A stretch of 64,000 nt of DNA from Herpetosiphon llansteffanensis (GTDB taxonomy: Bacteria > Chloroflexota > Chloroflexia > Chloroflexales > Herpetosiphonaceae): positions 1 through 64,000 of the forward strand of contig NZ_PUBZ01000084.1 of the NCBI RefSeq assembly GCF_003205875.1. The letters run 5' to 3'. The notes beneath the pieces are model-generated. The model was not told where the DNA came from and searched no databases. It worked only from the letters and a program-made list of their open reading frames with translations. Position numbers and translations under genes: made by a program. The stretch's first letter is position 1, and each line of letters opens with the position of its first letter. This document shows positions 33,246 to 42,817 of the stretch, piece by piece.

Positions 33246-34025
33246 TTATTGGCGATTCATGGCGTGAATCATCTTGAGGCCTTCGTGGGTCAGCCATGGG
33301 TCAACATGATCGATCACATGGGTTTCGCTGGCGATAATATCAGCAATTACTTCTGCTTGGCCGCCAGTTGCTACCACCGTGCCACGCGCACCCAACTCCT
33401 GCCACATACGCGTGATCAAGCCTTCAACCAAGCCAGCATAGCCCAAAACGATCCCAGATTGCATATAGTGCGAGGTATTTTTGCCAATCACTCGCGGCGG
33501 GCGGGCTAATTCAACGTGATAAAGCTTGGCCGCAGCCCGAAACAGCGCATCAGCAGAGATGCCAATGCCTGGCGCGATTGCTCCGCCAATATAATCGCCT
33601 TCAGCAGAAATCACATCAAACGCCGTTGCCGTGCCAAAAGCAATCGCAATCACTGGCCCGCCGTAGCGGCGAAATGCGGCGACCGAGTTAGCAACCCGAT
33701 CAGCGCCAAGTTCGCGCGGGGTATCAATCAACAGGCGCATGCCAGTTTTGATGCCTGGGCCAATGACCACTGGCTCAACATTCAAATAGGTGCGGCTCAA
33801 TTCGCTAAACACACTAGTTAATGGCGGCACAACGCACGAAATTGCGCAACCCTCAATCTGATTAATCGAGATGCCACGCAATTCAAACAAACTGCGCACC
33901 AGAACTGCATATTCATCGGTTAATTTTTGGCGTTGGGTTGATAACCGCCAATGCGCCACCATCTGATCGCCATCCCATGCGGCGATTTTGCTATTCGTAT
34001 TGCCAATATCAATCGTAATTAACAT
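33246..34025 (-). CDS. coaX: Type III pantothenate kinase
   Basis: A 259-residue kinase of the ASKHA fold that phosphorylates pantothenate at the start of CoA synthesis. Motifs include the phosphate loop TIDIGNTNSKIA, GPGIKTGMRLLIDTPRELGADRVAN-type segment (split here as GPGIKTGM and PRELGADRVAN), the second phosphate loop IAFGTATAFDV and GGAIAPGIGIS. The usual Asp in GTAT(T)FD is present. The length is normal for CoaX. The gene is monocistronic and tail-to-tail with the STAS gene. Confidence 0.94.
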   Translation of the reverse strand: MLITIDIGNTNSKIAAWDGDQMVAHWRLSTQRQKLTDEYAVLVRSLFELRGISINQIEGCAISCVVPPLTSVFSELSRTYLNVEPVVIGPGIKTGMRLLIDTPRELGADRVANSVAAFRRYGGPVIAIAFGTATAFDVISAEGDYIGGAIAPGIGISADALFRAAAKLYHVELARPPRVIGKNTSHYMQSGIVLGYAGLVEGLITRMWQELGARGTVVATGGQAEVIADIIASETHVIDHVDPWLTHEGLKMIHAMNRQ

Positions 34026-34181
34026 GTTGCGTTTTCCACATCAGCGTGAATCAAAAATCCAATCCATTATTGCATACTTTTGCTTTTTCAACTATTTTTA
34101 ACAATTCGTCAATGCACGCAGCAGCGAAACAATGATAATATAAGCACAGAATTAGCTCTTTTTTGGCTAGGGAGCGTACCC

Positions 34182-35489
34182 GTGGCCGTTCAAGTTTGGA
34201 TTGGCGAAAAGCCCGAACACCCCAATGAGCGCAAAGCAATTATTGCCTTAGCCAACGGTCTCGACCGTTTGGAAGGCCTATACGTCATGCTGGCGAATTT
34301 TAGCGTCGGTGGCCATACCATTGACCTTGTGGTGTTGAAGAACGATGCAGTCTTTATTGTTGAAATGAAGCACTGCGATGGCAAGGTTTATGGTTCGGTC
34401 AATGGCCGCTGGAAGGTTGTCAGTAGCTCAGGTTCGGTCAAATGGCTCAATCAAGGCCGCAAAAATCCCTACAATCAAGTGATTGCCTATTACTATGCGG
34501 TGCGTAATTTCTTGCACGACCATCAGCACGAGATTATGTCGGAGCAAAAGGCAAGCCAAACCGATTTTCGGGCTTGCAAACGCCTGATCGTCATCTCGCC
34601 AATTTTGGAGCCTGGCTCAGAAATTCATCTCGATTGGCGGGTGAACGTCAAAGGCCTAGATGAGTTACCAACCCACTTGGTCACTGAGCGCACCGACGAA
34701 ATTAGCTTCACCGACGAGGAAATGCTCAAGATTCCGCGCTTGCTGAATTGCTCGATCTGGGAAGAAGTGAATCAATTGGTTGCTGGGGTCATGCCAGCAT
34801 GGGATGATACGCCATCTGATCCACCACCGCCAGTCGTCGCGCCAGAGCCAATTGTTGTGCCAGAGCCAGTTATCGAGCCAGCATTGCCCAAAACCTGGCA
34901 ACAACGAGTGCGCGATAGTTCGCTGCGCACGCGCTTCAATGTTTTAGGTTGGGCGGTCATCTCGCTGCTGTTGATTTTGGTGCTGGTGCAGGGCCGCAAC
35001 ATTACCATTATCTCAAATGCGCCAACGCCTGAGATCTATGGCACAATTCCGGTTCCGGCGGCTTCGCCAACACCAAGCGGCTGTATCACTACCTTTGGCC
35101 AGACCATTCGCAAAGCCCGCGATCCCGTTTCCTATCAATGGTATACGATCGATAGTCGCGCCAGCGAAGAGGCGTATGTGGCAGTAACCCTTGATCGGGT
35201 GCAATTTTGCGCCGATCAGATTGTGCTGCATTGGAGTGTGCGCAACACCACCCCGGGCATCGTGCAATTGGGCCTGACGAATAATAATATTGCGGTCAGC
35301 GATACCAGCGGCATTGTCTATCGTTTGCGCGAAGAACGCCAAACCATTCGCGTGCGCAACGGCAAAATGAGCACTGGCACGGCAACGATTCCACGCTCAG
35401 TCAATTCAAATGCCAATACGTTGACCATCGAATTGCTCAGCGAGCCATTTGGTGGCCAATTGTGGACGGTGCAAGTACCCAAGAAGTAA
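34182..35489 (+). CDS. NERD-domain protein with transmembrane helix and C-terminal external domain
   Basis: A 435-residue protein. The N-terminal nuclease-related domain (about residues 10-160) keeps the fold motif HTIDLVVLKNDAVFIVEMKH, with an Asp and an ExK as in restriction-type nucleases. A Pro/Val-rich spacer (VVAPEPIVVPEPVIEPA) leads to one helix (VLGWAVISLLLILVLVQG) and a beta-rich end resembling a DUF4352-like immunoglobulin fold. GTG 34182, seven bases after GGGAG, is chosen; the frame is open further upstream but without a ribosome site. Topology puts NERD inside and the tail outside. Function is unknown; NERD proteins are often linked to DNA processing. Confidence 0.8.
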   Translation: MAVQVWIGEKPEHPNERKAIIALANGLDRLEGLYVMLANFSVGGHTIDLVVLKNDAVFIVEMKHCDGKVYGSVNGRWKVVSSSGSVKWLNQGRKNPYNQVIAYYYAVRNFLHDHQHEIMSEQKASQTDFRACKRLIVISPILEPGSEIHLDWRVNVKGLDELPTHLVTERTDEISFTDEEMLKIPRLLNCSIWEEVNQLVAGVMPAWDDTPSDPPPPVVAPEPIVVPEPVIEPALPKTWQQRVRDSSLRTRFNVLGWAVISLLLILVLVQGRNITIISNAPTPEIYGTIPVPAASPTPSGCITTFGQTIRKARDPVSYQWYTIDSRASEEAYVAVTLDRVQFCADQIVLHWSVRNTTPGIVQLGLTNNNIAVSDTSGIVYRLREERQTIRVRNGKMSTGTATIPRSVNSNANTLTIELLSEPFGGQLWTVQVPKK

Positions 35490-35905
35490 GAACATAGAAC
35501 ATAGAGCATAGAACATAAGATTTAGAGATTGGTTGTTGGGGATCGGGGATCGGTTTCTTAACGAAGAGGCGCAGAGAAATCTTGGCTATAGGCTATAGGC
35601 TTTGGGCTTTGGGAACAACAATCTGAGGCGAAAACCTTAACCTTCGTGTCCTTCGCGCCCTTCGCGGTTCCCGTTCTTCGTGTCCTTCGTGTCCTTCGTG
35701 GATCAAATGCTTAACGCAAAGGCGCAGAGAAACCTTGGCTACAGGCTATTGGGAACAACAATCTGAATAATCTGTGTAATCTGTGGCTAAAAGAAGCATT
35801 CGTGAAATTCGTGGAATTCGTGGCTAAAAACTTAACCTTCGCGCTCTTCGTGTTCTTCGCGGTTTCAACTTTTTGACTTTTGCTTTTTGACCTTTGACTT
35901 TAACT
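35490..35905. repeat. Intergenic word-repeat block
   Basis: Fills the whole gap between the NERD and helicase genes. Order of words: ACATAGAGCATAGAACATA, GATCGGGGATCGG, AACGAAGAGGCGCAGAGA, GGCTATAGGCTATAGGC, many CTTCGTGTCCTTCG-type units, AATAATCTGTGTAATCTGTGG, TTCGTGGAATTCGTGG, and a run of TTTGACTTTTG-type units ending at the helicase start codon. Confidence 0.85.
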
Positions 35906-38071
35906 ATGGCACAACTAACTGGCAACTTAGAACGCATCACCTATCGCTCGGAAGAAACGGGTTATACCGTGGCGCGTTTAAAAGCGCAAGGTCAGCGCAG
36001 CGTGATTACGATTGTTGGGCGCTTACCCGATGTGCAAGTGGGCGAAAGCTTACAGCTCGAAGGCGAATGGACTGAGCATCGCACTCACGGGCGACAATTT
36101 GAGGTCAGCAGCTATCAGACCACCCGCCCAACTGGCAACGAAAGCATTGTGCGCTACTTGGCTTCTGGCTTGTTGCCTGGCATCGGCCCAGTCAATGCCC
36201 AACGCATCGCCGATACCTTTGGCGATGCGACCCTCGATATTCTCGACCAAAACCCCGAACGATTGCGCGAAGTCAAAGGCTTGGGCACAAAGAAAATTGC
36301 TGCAATTATCGCCGCGTGGCAGGAGCAACGCTCAATCAAAGCCTTGTTGGAGCTAGGTCAAGCAGTTGGCCTGACCACAGGCCTAGCCTTGCGTATTTTC
36401 CGCCATTACGGCGAGCAGGCCAGCCAGATCGTGCAATACGACCCCTATCGCCTAGCCTTGGAGATTGAGGGCATTGGCTTTCCAACTGCCGACCAAATTG
36501 CCCAAGCCTTGGGCGTAGCCCGCGACGCGCCAAGTCGGGTGATTGCTGGCTTGCGCTACACGCTTGGCACGGTTGCCAACAGCGAAGGCCATTGCGCCCT
36601 ACCCCAAGCAGCCTTGATTGAACAAGCTCAAGCCATTTTGGAATTGCCGCGAAGCCTGATTGCCGAGCAATTGGTGCTTGCAACTGAAGCGGTCTTGTTG
36701 GTGCTCGATGGCGATTTGGTCTATTTGCCAGCCTATTATCATGCCGAAACTGAGTTGGCCGCCAACCTACGGCGCTTGCAACAATTGCCCAGCGCAATTC
36801 AACTGCGGTTCAAGCAGCAAAGCGATGCAATTATTATGCGCCAGTTGCATAATGCTAATTTCGATTTGAGCCAACGCCAAGCGGAAGCAGTGTTGGCTGT
36901 GTTGCGCTCAAAAGTGGTGTTGCTGACTGGTGGGCCTGGCACTGGCAAAACGACAACCGTGCAAGCGATTTTGGCTTTGTTGCAACAGGTTGGTTTGCGC
37001 ACGATTTTGGCCGCGCCAACTGGCCGTGCTGCTCGCCGCCTCAGCGAAACAACCAATAATCCAGCTGCCACGCTACACCGCACCTTGGAATATGCTGGTG
37101 GCGCTGGCAACGACCGCTGGGGTCGCAACGAGCACAATCCCTTAGCCGCCGATTTGGTGGTAATTGACGAAACCTCGATGCTCGATATTTTGTTGGCGCA
37201 TCATGTGGTTAAGGCCTTGGCTCCAACCACTCATTTGCTTTTGGTTGGCGACCCCGATCAATTGCCAGCGGTTGGGGCTGGCGCGGTGCTGCGCGATTTA
37301 TTGGCCAGCAACAGCATCACCACTGTGCATTTGGATACGATTTTTCGTCAAGCAGCTGATAGCCAGATCATCACTAATGCCCATGCGATCAACCAAGGCC
37401 AACTGCCAAGCGTCAATCGCGGTGATTTCTATTGGTTTCCACGTAGCAACCCTGCCGAATGTAGCGCCATGATCGTTGATTTGTTGACAACCCGCATTCC
37501 ACGCCAATTCCCCCAATTCGATCCCTTGCGCGATATTCAGGTTTTGGCGGCAACCCATCGCGGCGCTGCGGGCGTGCTCGAACTCAATAGCCAACTGCAA
37601 GCTGCGCTCAATCCGGCCAAGCCAAATCTACAAGAAGCAACCCTTGCAGGAACCCTCTTTCGCGAAGGCGATCGGGTGATTCAGACGCGCAATAACTACG
37701 ATCTCGATGTGAGCAACGGCGATTTGGGGCTGATTCAAACAATCGACCATGATGAACGCACCGTCAACGTCTATTTTGATGATACGCGCACGGTGGTTTA
37801 TCAATGGAATGAATTTGATGAAGTGGCCTTGGCTTATGCGATTAGCGTGCATAAAGCCCAAGGCTCGGAATATCCGGTGGTGATTGTGCCAATGTTGCGC
37901 TACTACAATGTGCTGCTCAATCGCCCATTGCTATATACGGCCATTACCCGCGCCCGCCAATTAGTAATTTTGACTGGCGATTGGCAAGCGGTCGAATTTG
38001 CCATCGCCCAGCGCCGCAGCGTCCAACGTATCACTGGGCTGATGCAGCGGGTTACAGAGCATAGAGCATAG
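35906..38071 (+). CDS. recD2: RecD2-type SF1B DNA helicase
   Basis: A 721-residue 5'-3' helicase, close in length to Deinococcus RecD2. The N-terminal region has an OB-like part and helix-hairpin-helix motifs (LLPGIGPVNAQRIADTF, LREVKGLGTKKIAAI). The motor has Walker A LTGGPGTGKTTT (residues 340-351), AAPTGRAARRLSE (Ia), VVIDETSMLD (II), LLLVGDPDQLPAVGAG (III), TIFRQAADSQI (IV), AYAISVHKAQGSEYPVV (V) and LYTAITRARQLVIL (VI). No RecB or RecC genes are near. ATG 35906 is chosen, but no Shine-Dalgarno is visible because repeat sequence abuts the start; a TTG 12 bases upstream is the alternative. Role is in DNA repair or replication restart. Confidence 0.93.
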   Translation: MAQLTGNLERITYRSEETGYTVARLKAQGQRSVITIVGRLPDVQVGESLQLEGEWTEHRTHGRQFEVSSYQTTRPTGNESIVRYLASGLLPGIGPVNAQRIADTFGDATLDILDQNPERLREVKGLGTKKIAAIIAAWQEQRSIKALLELGQAVGLTTGLALRIFRHYGEQASQIVQYDPYRLALEIEGIGFPTADQIAQALGVARDAPSRVIAGLRYTLGTVANSEGHCALPQAALIEQAQAILELPRSLIAEQLVLATEAVLLVLDGDLVYLPAYYHAETELAANLRRLQQLPSAIQLRFKQQSDAIIMRQLHNANFDLSQRQAEAVLAVLRSKVVLLTGGPGTGKTTTVQAILALLQQVGLRTILAAPTGRAARRLSETTNNPAATLHRTLEYAGGAGNDRWGRNEHNPLAADLVVIDETSMLDILLAHHVVKALAPTTHLLLVGDPDQLPAVGAGAVLRDLLASNSITTVHLDTIFRQAADSQIITNAHAINQGQLPSVNRGDFYWFPRSNPAECSAMIVDLLTTRIPRQFPQFDPLRDIQVLAATHRGAAGVLELNSQLQAALNPAKPNLQEATLAGTLFREGDRVIQTRNNYDLDVSNGDLGLIQTIDHDERTVNVYFDDTRTVVYQWNEFDEVALAYAISVHKAQGSEYPVVIVPMLRYYNVLLNRPLLYTAITRARQLVILTGDWQAVEFAIAQRRSVQRITGLMQRVTEHRA

Positions 38072-38460
38072 CGAAAGGATGAAGGATGAGGGATGAAGGC
38101 AAGAAAGAGCATAGAGCATAGAACATAGAACATAGAGCATAAAGTTAAAAGGCAGAAGTCAAAAGTCAATAATCAAAATAATCTGTGGAATCTGTGGCAA
38201 AAAAAATCAATCTTCGTGTTCTTCGCGCTCTTCGCGGTTTCAACCTTCGTGTAATTCGTGGCTAAGAAGAACCAAATCAAAATAATCTGTGGAATCTGTG
38301 GCGGAAAAAATCAATCTTCGCGCTCTTCGTGCAATTCGTGGCTAAGAAGAACCAAATCAAAATAATCTGTGGAATCTGTGGCGGAAAAAAATCAATCTTC
38401 GCGCTCTTCGTGCTCTTCGCGGTTTCAACCTTCGTGCTCTTCGTGGATCAACTCAGCTCT
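38066..38460. repeat. Word-repeat block with an 80-bp tandem duplication
   Basis: The block begins in the last codons of the helicase gene and contains AGAGCATAGAGCATAG, AAAAGTCAAAAGTC, AATAATCTGTGGAATCTGTGG and CTTCGCGCTCTTCGTG words. Bases 38253-38332 recur almost exactly at 38333-38412 (the GGCTAAGAAGAACCAAATCA core starts at 38260 and 38340). The remainder of the gap to 38622 has a TATAAT at 38554-38559, the probable -10 for the next gene. Confidence 0.85.
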
Positions 38461-38622
38461 AAACTCGATAGACAAAGCTCAAGAATCACGTATGCTAAAG
38501 CAGATCAGCCGATTTAGGCCCTGTTTTTAGGTTTTTGCTCGCAGTTTGAGGCGTATAATGCCCTTAATCTGGAGTTTTGTAGTGGACGATGTGCCAGCGT
38601 TGTCACATCAGTAAGGAATGGT

Positions 38623-38994
38623 ATGGGAAACTTTCTTTTAGCAATGCTGCGTGGCTTTATTGGGCGTTGCCCGTTGTGCGGCAAGGGTAAGCTCTTTCGC
38701 AGTTATTACGATATTCACCCAAATTGTAGCGTTTGCGGCGTTGGCTACGAAGCCACGGGCAACCAAAGCACTGGCGCAATGGGCATCAACATTGTGCTCA
38801 CCATCTTTTTGGGCTTTATCGGCGGCATTTTCTTGGTGATTTATGCCAGCGACCAGTTGATGATGGGCTTATTGGCCTTGCTGGTAGTGATGTCGATTTT
38901 TCATATTATCTTCTATCGCTTTGCCCGTGGCCTGTGGCTGGGCCTGATGGTGGCAACCGGCGACCTTGAAACCGGCAAAGACGAACGCGGCTAA
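38623..38994 (+). CDS. DUF983-family membrane protein with zinc-ribbon motif
   Basis: A 123-residue protein. The N-terminus has a CxxC-CxxC ribbon (FIGRCPLCGKGKLFRSY and NCSVCGVGYE), characteristic of DUF983, followed by two transmembrane helices (GINIVLTIFLGFIGGIFLVI and LMMGLLALLVVMSIFHIIFY) and an acidic end. Known homologues sit near cytochrome oxidase or other genes in proteobacteria; here the gene stands alone. Function is not established. Confidence 0.85.
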   Translation: MGNFLLAMLRGFIGRCPLCGKGKLFRSYYDIHPNCSVCGVGYEATGNQSTGAMGINIVLTIFLGFIGGIFLVIYASDQLMMGLLALLVVMSIFHIIFYRFARGLWLGLMVATGDLETGKDERG

Positions 38995-39044
38995 AATAAA
39001 ATGCTGAGGGATGAATGTTGAATGTTCATCCCTCACGCTTGCTA

Positions 39045-39869
39045 CTATTCGCAGCCGACGCGATAGGCATCAAGCTCACGATGCTTGAGCATGGCGTTAA
39101 TCCCCAATTGGCGGGCTTGCGGGCAAAATTGGCTGGTTTGAGCACCTGTATCAGTGTATTCAATGGCAAAAACTGGCTTGCCAGCAGCAATAAATGGGCT
39201 TAATTCGCCACACCAACCTTGATCAAAACAATCCTCGGTTAATGCCCAATCGTAGTAAGCAAGCAATTCACTTACCTGCTCGGAATCGTTTTTGAGGCCA
39301 ATCGATAAGCCTCGGCTATGCGCTTCGTTGGCCAGCCAGCGATTGTAGGCCAATTGATCGTTGGCGGTCAGGGTAAAGCCGGTTGGGTTTTGGTAGCCAT
39401 TGATATTATCTGGCTCGATGCCATCAAAACCTTTGCTTTTGCATTCGTCCATACGAGCGCGCATAATCGGTGCAAGCAGCTCGATTTGACGAATATCAAG
39501 CCATTTTTCACCTGGCCAACCTTCGTAATCGTTGCCCAACACACTGCTTGGAAAATCAGCGGCATCTGCTCGCCAATCTTCCCATGCGCCAACATTGATA
39601 TAGCACACAACTTTGCGGCCTTGGCTATGCAATTGGCTCACGGTTGCGCTACTCGTATCAAACAAATCCAAATCATACACAGTTACGGCATGAGAAAGAT
39701 CAAGCGGCATGCCACTAAATTGCAGTTGCATGGTCGAATTGACCGCTGGTTGCCACCATGCATTGCGCTGGGCAATTGGCACGAATGCTCGTTGGCTCAG
39801 TGGCCGTGCGAAAAGCACCGAGACCAAAATTACTGCTAAACCAAGCCCAATTAACCAAAATCGCCGCAT
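39045..39869 (-). CDS. GH114-like (endo-alpha-1,4-polygalactosaminidase type) secreted protein
   Basis: A 274-residue exported protein with an N-terminal anchor (FWLIGLGLAVILVSVLFA). The TIM-barrel motifs of the GH114/TM1410 group are visible: YDLDLFDTS, KVVCYINVGAWEDWR, WLDIRQIELLAPIMRARMDE, GFDGIEPDNINGYQN, GLSIGLKND and VFAIEYTD. The Asp in GIEPDN and a Glu are candidate catalytic residues. Members cleave polygalactosamine in exopolysaccharide. ATG 39869 is set by GAGG five bases upstream; its ribosome site lies in the end of the preceding gene (stop at 39872-39874), so the two are translationally coupled. Confidence 0.85.
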   Translation of the reverse strand: MRRFWLIGLGLAVILVSVLFARPLSQRAFVPIAQRNAWWQPAVNSTMQLQFSGMPLDLSHAVTVYDLDLFDTSSATVSQLHSQGRKVVCYINVGAWEDWRADAADFPSSVLGNDYEGWPGEKWLDIRQIELLAPIMRARMDECKSKGFDGIEPDNINGYQNPTGFTLTANDQLAYNRWLANEAHSRGLSIGLKNDSEQVSELLAYYDWALTEDCFDQGWCGELSPFIAAGKPVFAIEYTDTGAQTSQFCPQARQLGINAMLKHRELDAYRVGCE

Positions 39870-39871
39870 CG

Positions 39872-41917
39872 TTACCTCACTACTTCGACCCAATCGAGCA
39901 CAATTCCAAGCTGACGTTGGTCGCTCGCTGGTTGCCATGGTTGGGCCAACATTTCAATTTGCCGTTCATGCTGGCTGGCAGCAAGCGGTATATGCAGCAC
40001 TCGCCACTCAGCGCCAAGGCTATCAACGTGCACACATTGGGCCGCCGCAACACAAATTTGCAGCTTAGCCGCTGGCGCATCGATAGGCCGTGGATTAGAC
40101 AAACGTAAGCGTAGCATTGTTGCTTTACCAGCTGGCAAACGAAGTTTGGCCTTGGCTGTCGACCAGCGGGCAGTGCTGTCGGCCAATATTTCAGCTGGAT
40201 AAAAGCCGTCAATTAAGCCAACATCCACGCCAGCGCCCACGTCAATCCAATCCTCAGCTGGCCGATCGGCTGCCTGCCACGCTGTCGCCAACAAGCTGCT
40301 GCTATCAACATATTGATTGGCCCATGCTTGGCTGGCAGCAGTTTGATCGCCGCGTTTAAGCAAATAGTGGCCTAAACGATAGTGGGCCAAGGGATAATCG
40401 TGATTATGATTGGTTGCGGCAATATAGGCTTCGAGTGCTGCATCTGGCTGGCCAAATTGATCTTTGATTGCGGCAAACGCCAACCAACTATCAGCTGAGG
40501 GCAAGATGCTAAGAGCCTTTAAACTAGCAGCTTCTGCTTGGGGCAAATCGCCAGCAGCAAGCGCTTGATCTGCTTGCCAATGCCACCAACCACGGCGGAC
40601 TTGTTGTTGCAGCAACTGCCATGGCGAATGATCAAGAATCACCCAACCAATGAGGAGCCCAAGCGCAGTTGCAGCCAAGCGCTGCCAGATTGGCGTATTG
40701 ATGCGTAGCTTTGCCAAGCAAAATGCTGCATAAATCAGCATCATTGGCCAGAAAAATTGGCGATACCGCGCCTCGCCATGGGTAAACATCGTGCTGCCAA
40801 CGATATAACCAACCCACAGCAACCCCAACCACCAACGAGCATCCCGCTGGGCACGCGCAAAGCCCCACAGCGCTAACACTACGCAAGCGATATACCAAAC
40901 ATCATCGAACATCAAAGCTACAATCAAATAGGGCAAGGCCACATCGCTATAATAATTGGCTTGCAAAAAGCGATCTTCAATCGGCTTGATGCGCCACAGG
41001 TAGACCGTGTTTGTCCATGGCTTGCGGGCCAAAATACTCGGATCGGTCGCCAACAACTCGCGGCCACGGGCCGAAGCATAATCGGCGCGCTCAGCAGGAT
41101 TCGGAATGGCAGCAAGGATGGTGTTGATTTCGCTTAGCTCAATTGGCGGCTCGCTGAAGGCCCAGAGATTATAGGCAAAGCCCGTTTCAACCGTGATCAG
41201 GCGACCGTAGGCCAGCCAATTGCGCAGCGACCATGGTGCAATCACCGCGCAGGTGACCAAGCCCAAGGCCAAGCCATGTTGTACACTGCGCCAACCCCGC
41301 CAATTCCACCACATCCAGCCAAGCAGCACGGGCAAAAAGGCCAATGGCAACGAGCGAGTCAATATTGTTAGGCCAATTGTCAAGCCTGCGAGCAAGGCAA
41401 AGCGCAATTGCTTGGTGCGCTGCCAGCGCACCATCAGCAACAAACTGCTGGCCCACAGCACATTCCACAGCGTTTCGCTCATCCATAAATTGGCAAAGGT
41501 GGCGAAGGTCAGCAAACCGCTTGCCAAGCCAACTGTCCAAAGGCCAACTTTTTCGGCTTGGGCCTGATCGCCAGCCCATTCACGCCCAAGCAACCATAGC
41601 AACCACACGTGTACTAGGCTCAGCCCGATATTAAACAAGAGGGCAATTTGGGGATCGTTATTACTCAGCCAGAGGGTTGCAGCCAGATACAGCGGGTACA
41701 GCGGCGCACGCAGCCATGGATACGAATCGTAAAAACGCCAACCATTGCCTGCCAACAGATCGCGGGCTACCGCAAGATATTCAACTTCGTCATTGGCTGG
41801 TTGGTGGCTTGGCAAGAACCATAACGCCAAACGCACCGCCGCCGCCCCAACCAGCAAAAGAATTAATATGAGTCGATAGCGACTGGTTGTCGGCCACCAA
41901 CGAAAACGCTTATCCAT
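39872..41917 (-). CDS. GT39/ArnT-like membrane glycosyltransferase with TPR and beta tail
   Basis: A 681-residue membrane protein. The first lumenal loop carries the family acid pair in SHQPANDEVEYLAVARDLL, as in polyprenyl-phosphate-dependent sugar transferases. About ten hydrophobic helices follow to roughly residue 440. Then come TPR-like repeats (ALAAGDLPQAEAASLKALS, AYIAATNHNHDYPLAHYRLG) and a C-terminal beta domain. The start is uncertain: ATG 41917 has no strong Shine-Dalgarno, and a TTG 21 bases upstream is an alternative. It is the middle gene of a three-gene minus-strand operon and is coupled to a GH114-like hydrolase, suggesting surface glycan or glycoprotein assembly. Confidence 0.85.
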   Translation of the reverse strand: MDKRFRWWPTTSRYRLILILLLVGAAAVRLALWFLPSHQPANDEVEYLAVARDLLAGNGWRFYDSYPWLRAPLYPLYLAATLWLSNNDPQIALLFNIGLSLVHVWLLWLLGREWAGDQAQAEKVGLWTVGLASGLLTFATFANLWMSETLWNVLWASSLLLMVRWQRTKQLRFALLAGLTIGLTILTRSLPLAFLPVLLGWMWWNWRGWRSVQHGLALGLVTCAVIAPWSLRNWLAYGRLITVETGFAYNLWAFSEPPIELSEINTILAAIPNPAERADYASARGRELLATDPSILARKPWTNTVYLWRIKPIEDRFLQANYYSDVALPYLIVALMFDDVWYIACVVLALWGFARAQRDARWWLGLLWVGYIVGSTMFTHGEARYRQFFWPMMLIYAAFCLAKLRINTPIWQRLAATALGLLIGWVILDHSPWQLLQQQVRRGWWHWQADQALAAGDLPQAEAASLKALSILPSADSWLAFAAIKDQFGQPDAALEAYIAATNHNHDYPLAHYRLGHYLLKRGDQTAASQAWANQYVDSSSLLATAWQAADRPAEDWIDVGAGVDVGLIDGFYPAEILADSTARWSTAKAKLRLPAGKATMLRLRLSNPRPIDAPAAKLQICVAAAQCVHVDSLGAEWRVLHIPLAASQHERQIEMLAQPWQPASDQRQLGIVLDWVEVVR

Positions 41918-41950
41918 GCAATCAGCCAACCTATTCAAGATCGTGCAGCA

Positions 41951-42688
41951 TTATTGATCAAGTTGTTGGAGTACGTCTAGAGCAGCGTGCACGGTTTGTT
42001 TGTGCTGCTCTGTATGGTCGATTGTGGCTGGCAGATCGCCTGCTTGCTCGCCATACCAACCAAATTGGGCATGATTGCCGCCCTGAATTTCGACCCACTT
42101 GGTCGTGGCGGGCATCAATGGACGAGCTGCTTCAATATCAGCCAAGGTTGCCAAGCCATCATTGCTGGCATAAATCATGGCACTCGCAAGCTGCCGATCA
42201 GCCAAATTGTTCGAGGCGGTGGGGTAAGCAGCCAAAAGAATCAGGCCATCGATGGCCTCGCCATGCTCATAGCTATATTTCGCAGCCATCGCTCCGCCCA
42301 ACGAATGCCCACCAATCGCCCAATGTTCAATTTGGGGATAGGCTGCAAGCACCGCATCGGCGCGGTTGGAGCCAAAAATCGCCATATTCAACGGCATTGG
42401 CACAATCACCACCAAATAGCCTGCTTGGGCCAATTCGTGGGCCATTGGCGCATAGGCGGCGGCTTCAACCCGCGCCCCAGGGTAAAACACAAAGCCCGTG
42501 CGCGGCGCAGTGGTTGGCTCAAAAATCAGCCAATCGCCCTGCGTAACCGTAACCTTTTGATCAGACACCAACGCCGCAGTCGCGGTGGGCATTGGTTCTG
42601 CGGCCATGCTTGCCCAAAACACAAAGCCAAGCACAAACAGCACAATGATCATCAGCAAGCCAAAGGCAATCCGTTTAACAATTCTCAT
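41951..42688 (-). CDS. Membrane-anchored alpha/beta hydrolase
   Basis: A 245-residue protein with an N-terminal helix (IAFGLLMIIVLFVLGFVFW) and an extracytoplasmic hydrolase domain (Abhydrolase_5 style): VFYPGARVEAAAYAPMAHEL, nucleophile elbow IGGHSLGGAMAA (Ser) and His in IQGGNHAQFGWYG. AGGAGA lies seven bases before the ATG. It heads the operon with the glycosyltransferase and GH114-like genes, 33 bases upstream of the next start. Substrate unknown. Confidence 0.85.
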   Translation of the reverse strand: MRIVKRIAFGLLMIIVLFVLGFVFWASMAAEPMPTATAALVSDQKVTVTQGDWLIFEPTTAPRTGFVFYPGARVEAAAYAPMAHELAQAGYLVVIVPMPLNMAIFGSNRADAVLAAYPQIEHWAIGGHSLGGAMAAKYSYEHGEAIDGLILLAAYPTASNNLADRQLASAMIYASNDGLATLADIEAARPLMPATTKWVEIQGGNHAQFGWYGEQAGDLPATIDHTEQHKQTVHAALDVLQQLDQ

Positions 42689-42739
42689 GGCAATGTCTCC
42701 TGAATGCGATTCAGTTTTATTCTACGCGCAATCAAGGCC

Positions 42740-42800
42740 CGAGGATGAGAGCAAAGAACATCGAGCATAGAGCATAGAACATCGAGCATAGATGTAATGG
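42740..42800. repeat. Small word-repeat block
   Basis: AGAACATCGAGCATAGAGC, repeated as AGAACATCGAGCATAG, with a related ACATAGAGCCTAGAACAG fragment at about 42989-43006 beyond the adjoining REP-like element. Confidence 0.75.
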
Positions 42801-42817
42801 TTTATTGGATTAACAAC

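Noticed and set aside
35490-35905. CRISPR or transposon in the word-repeat blocks
   Set aside because: Words are short, imperfect and without unique spacers of even length, and there is no transposase or terminal repeat pair.
41987-42703. Long plus-strand frame opposite the membrane-anchored hydrolase
   Set aside because: The minus-strand frame has a signal anchor, GHSLGG nucleophile elbow and a ribosome site; the plus-strand translation has no recognisable features and unusual composition.
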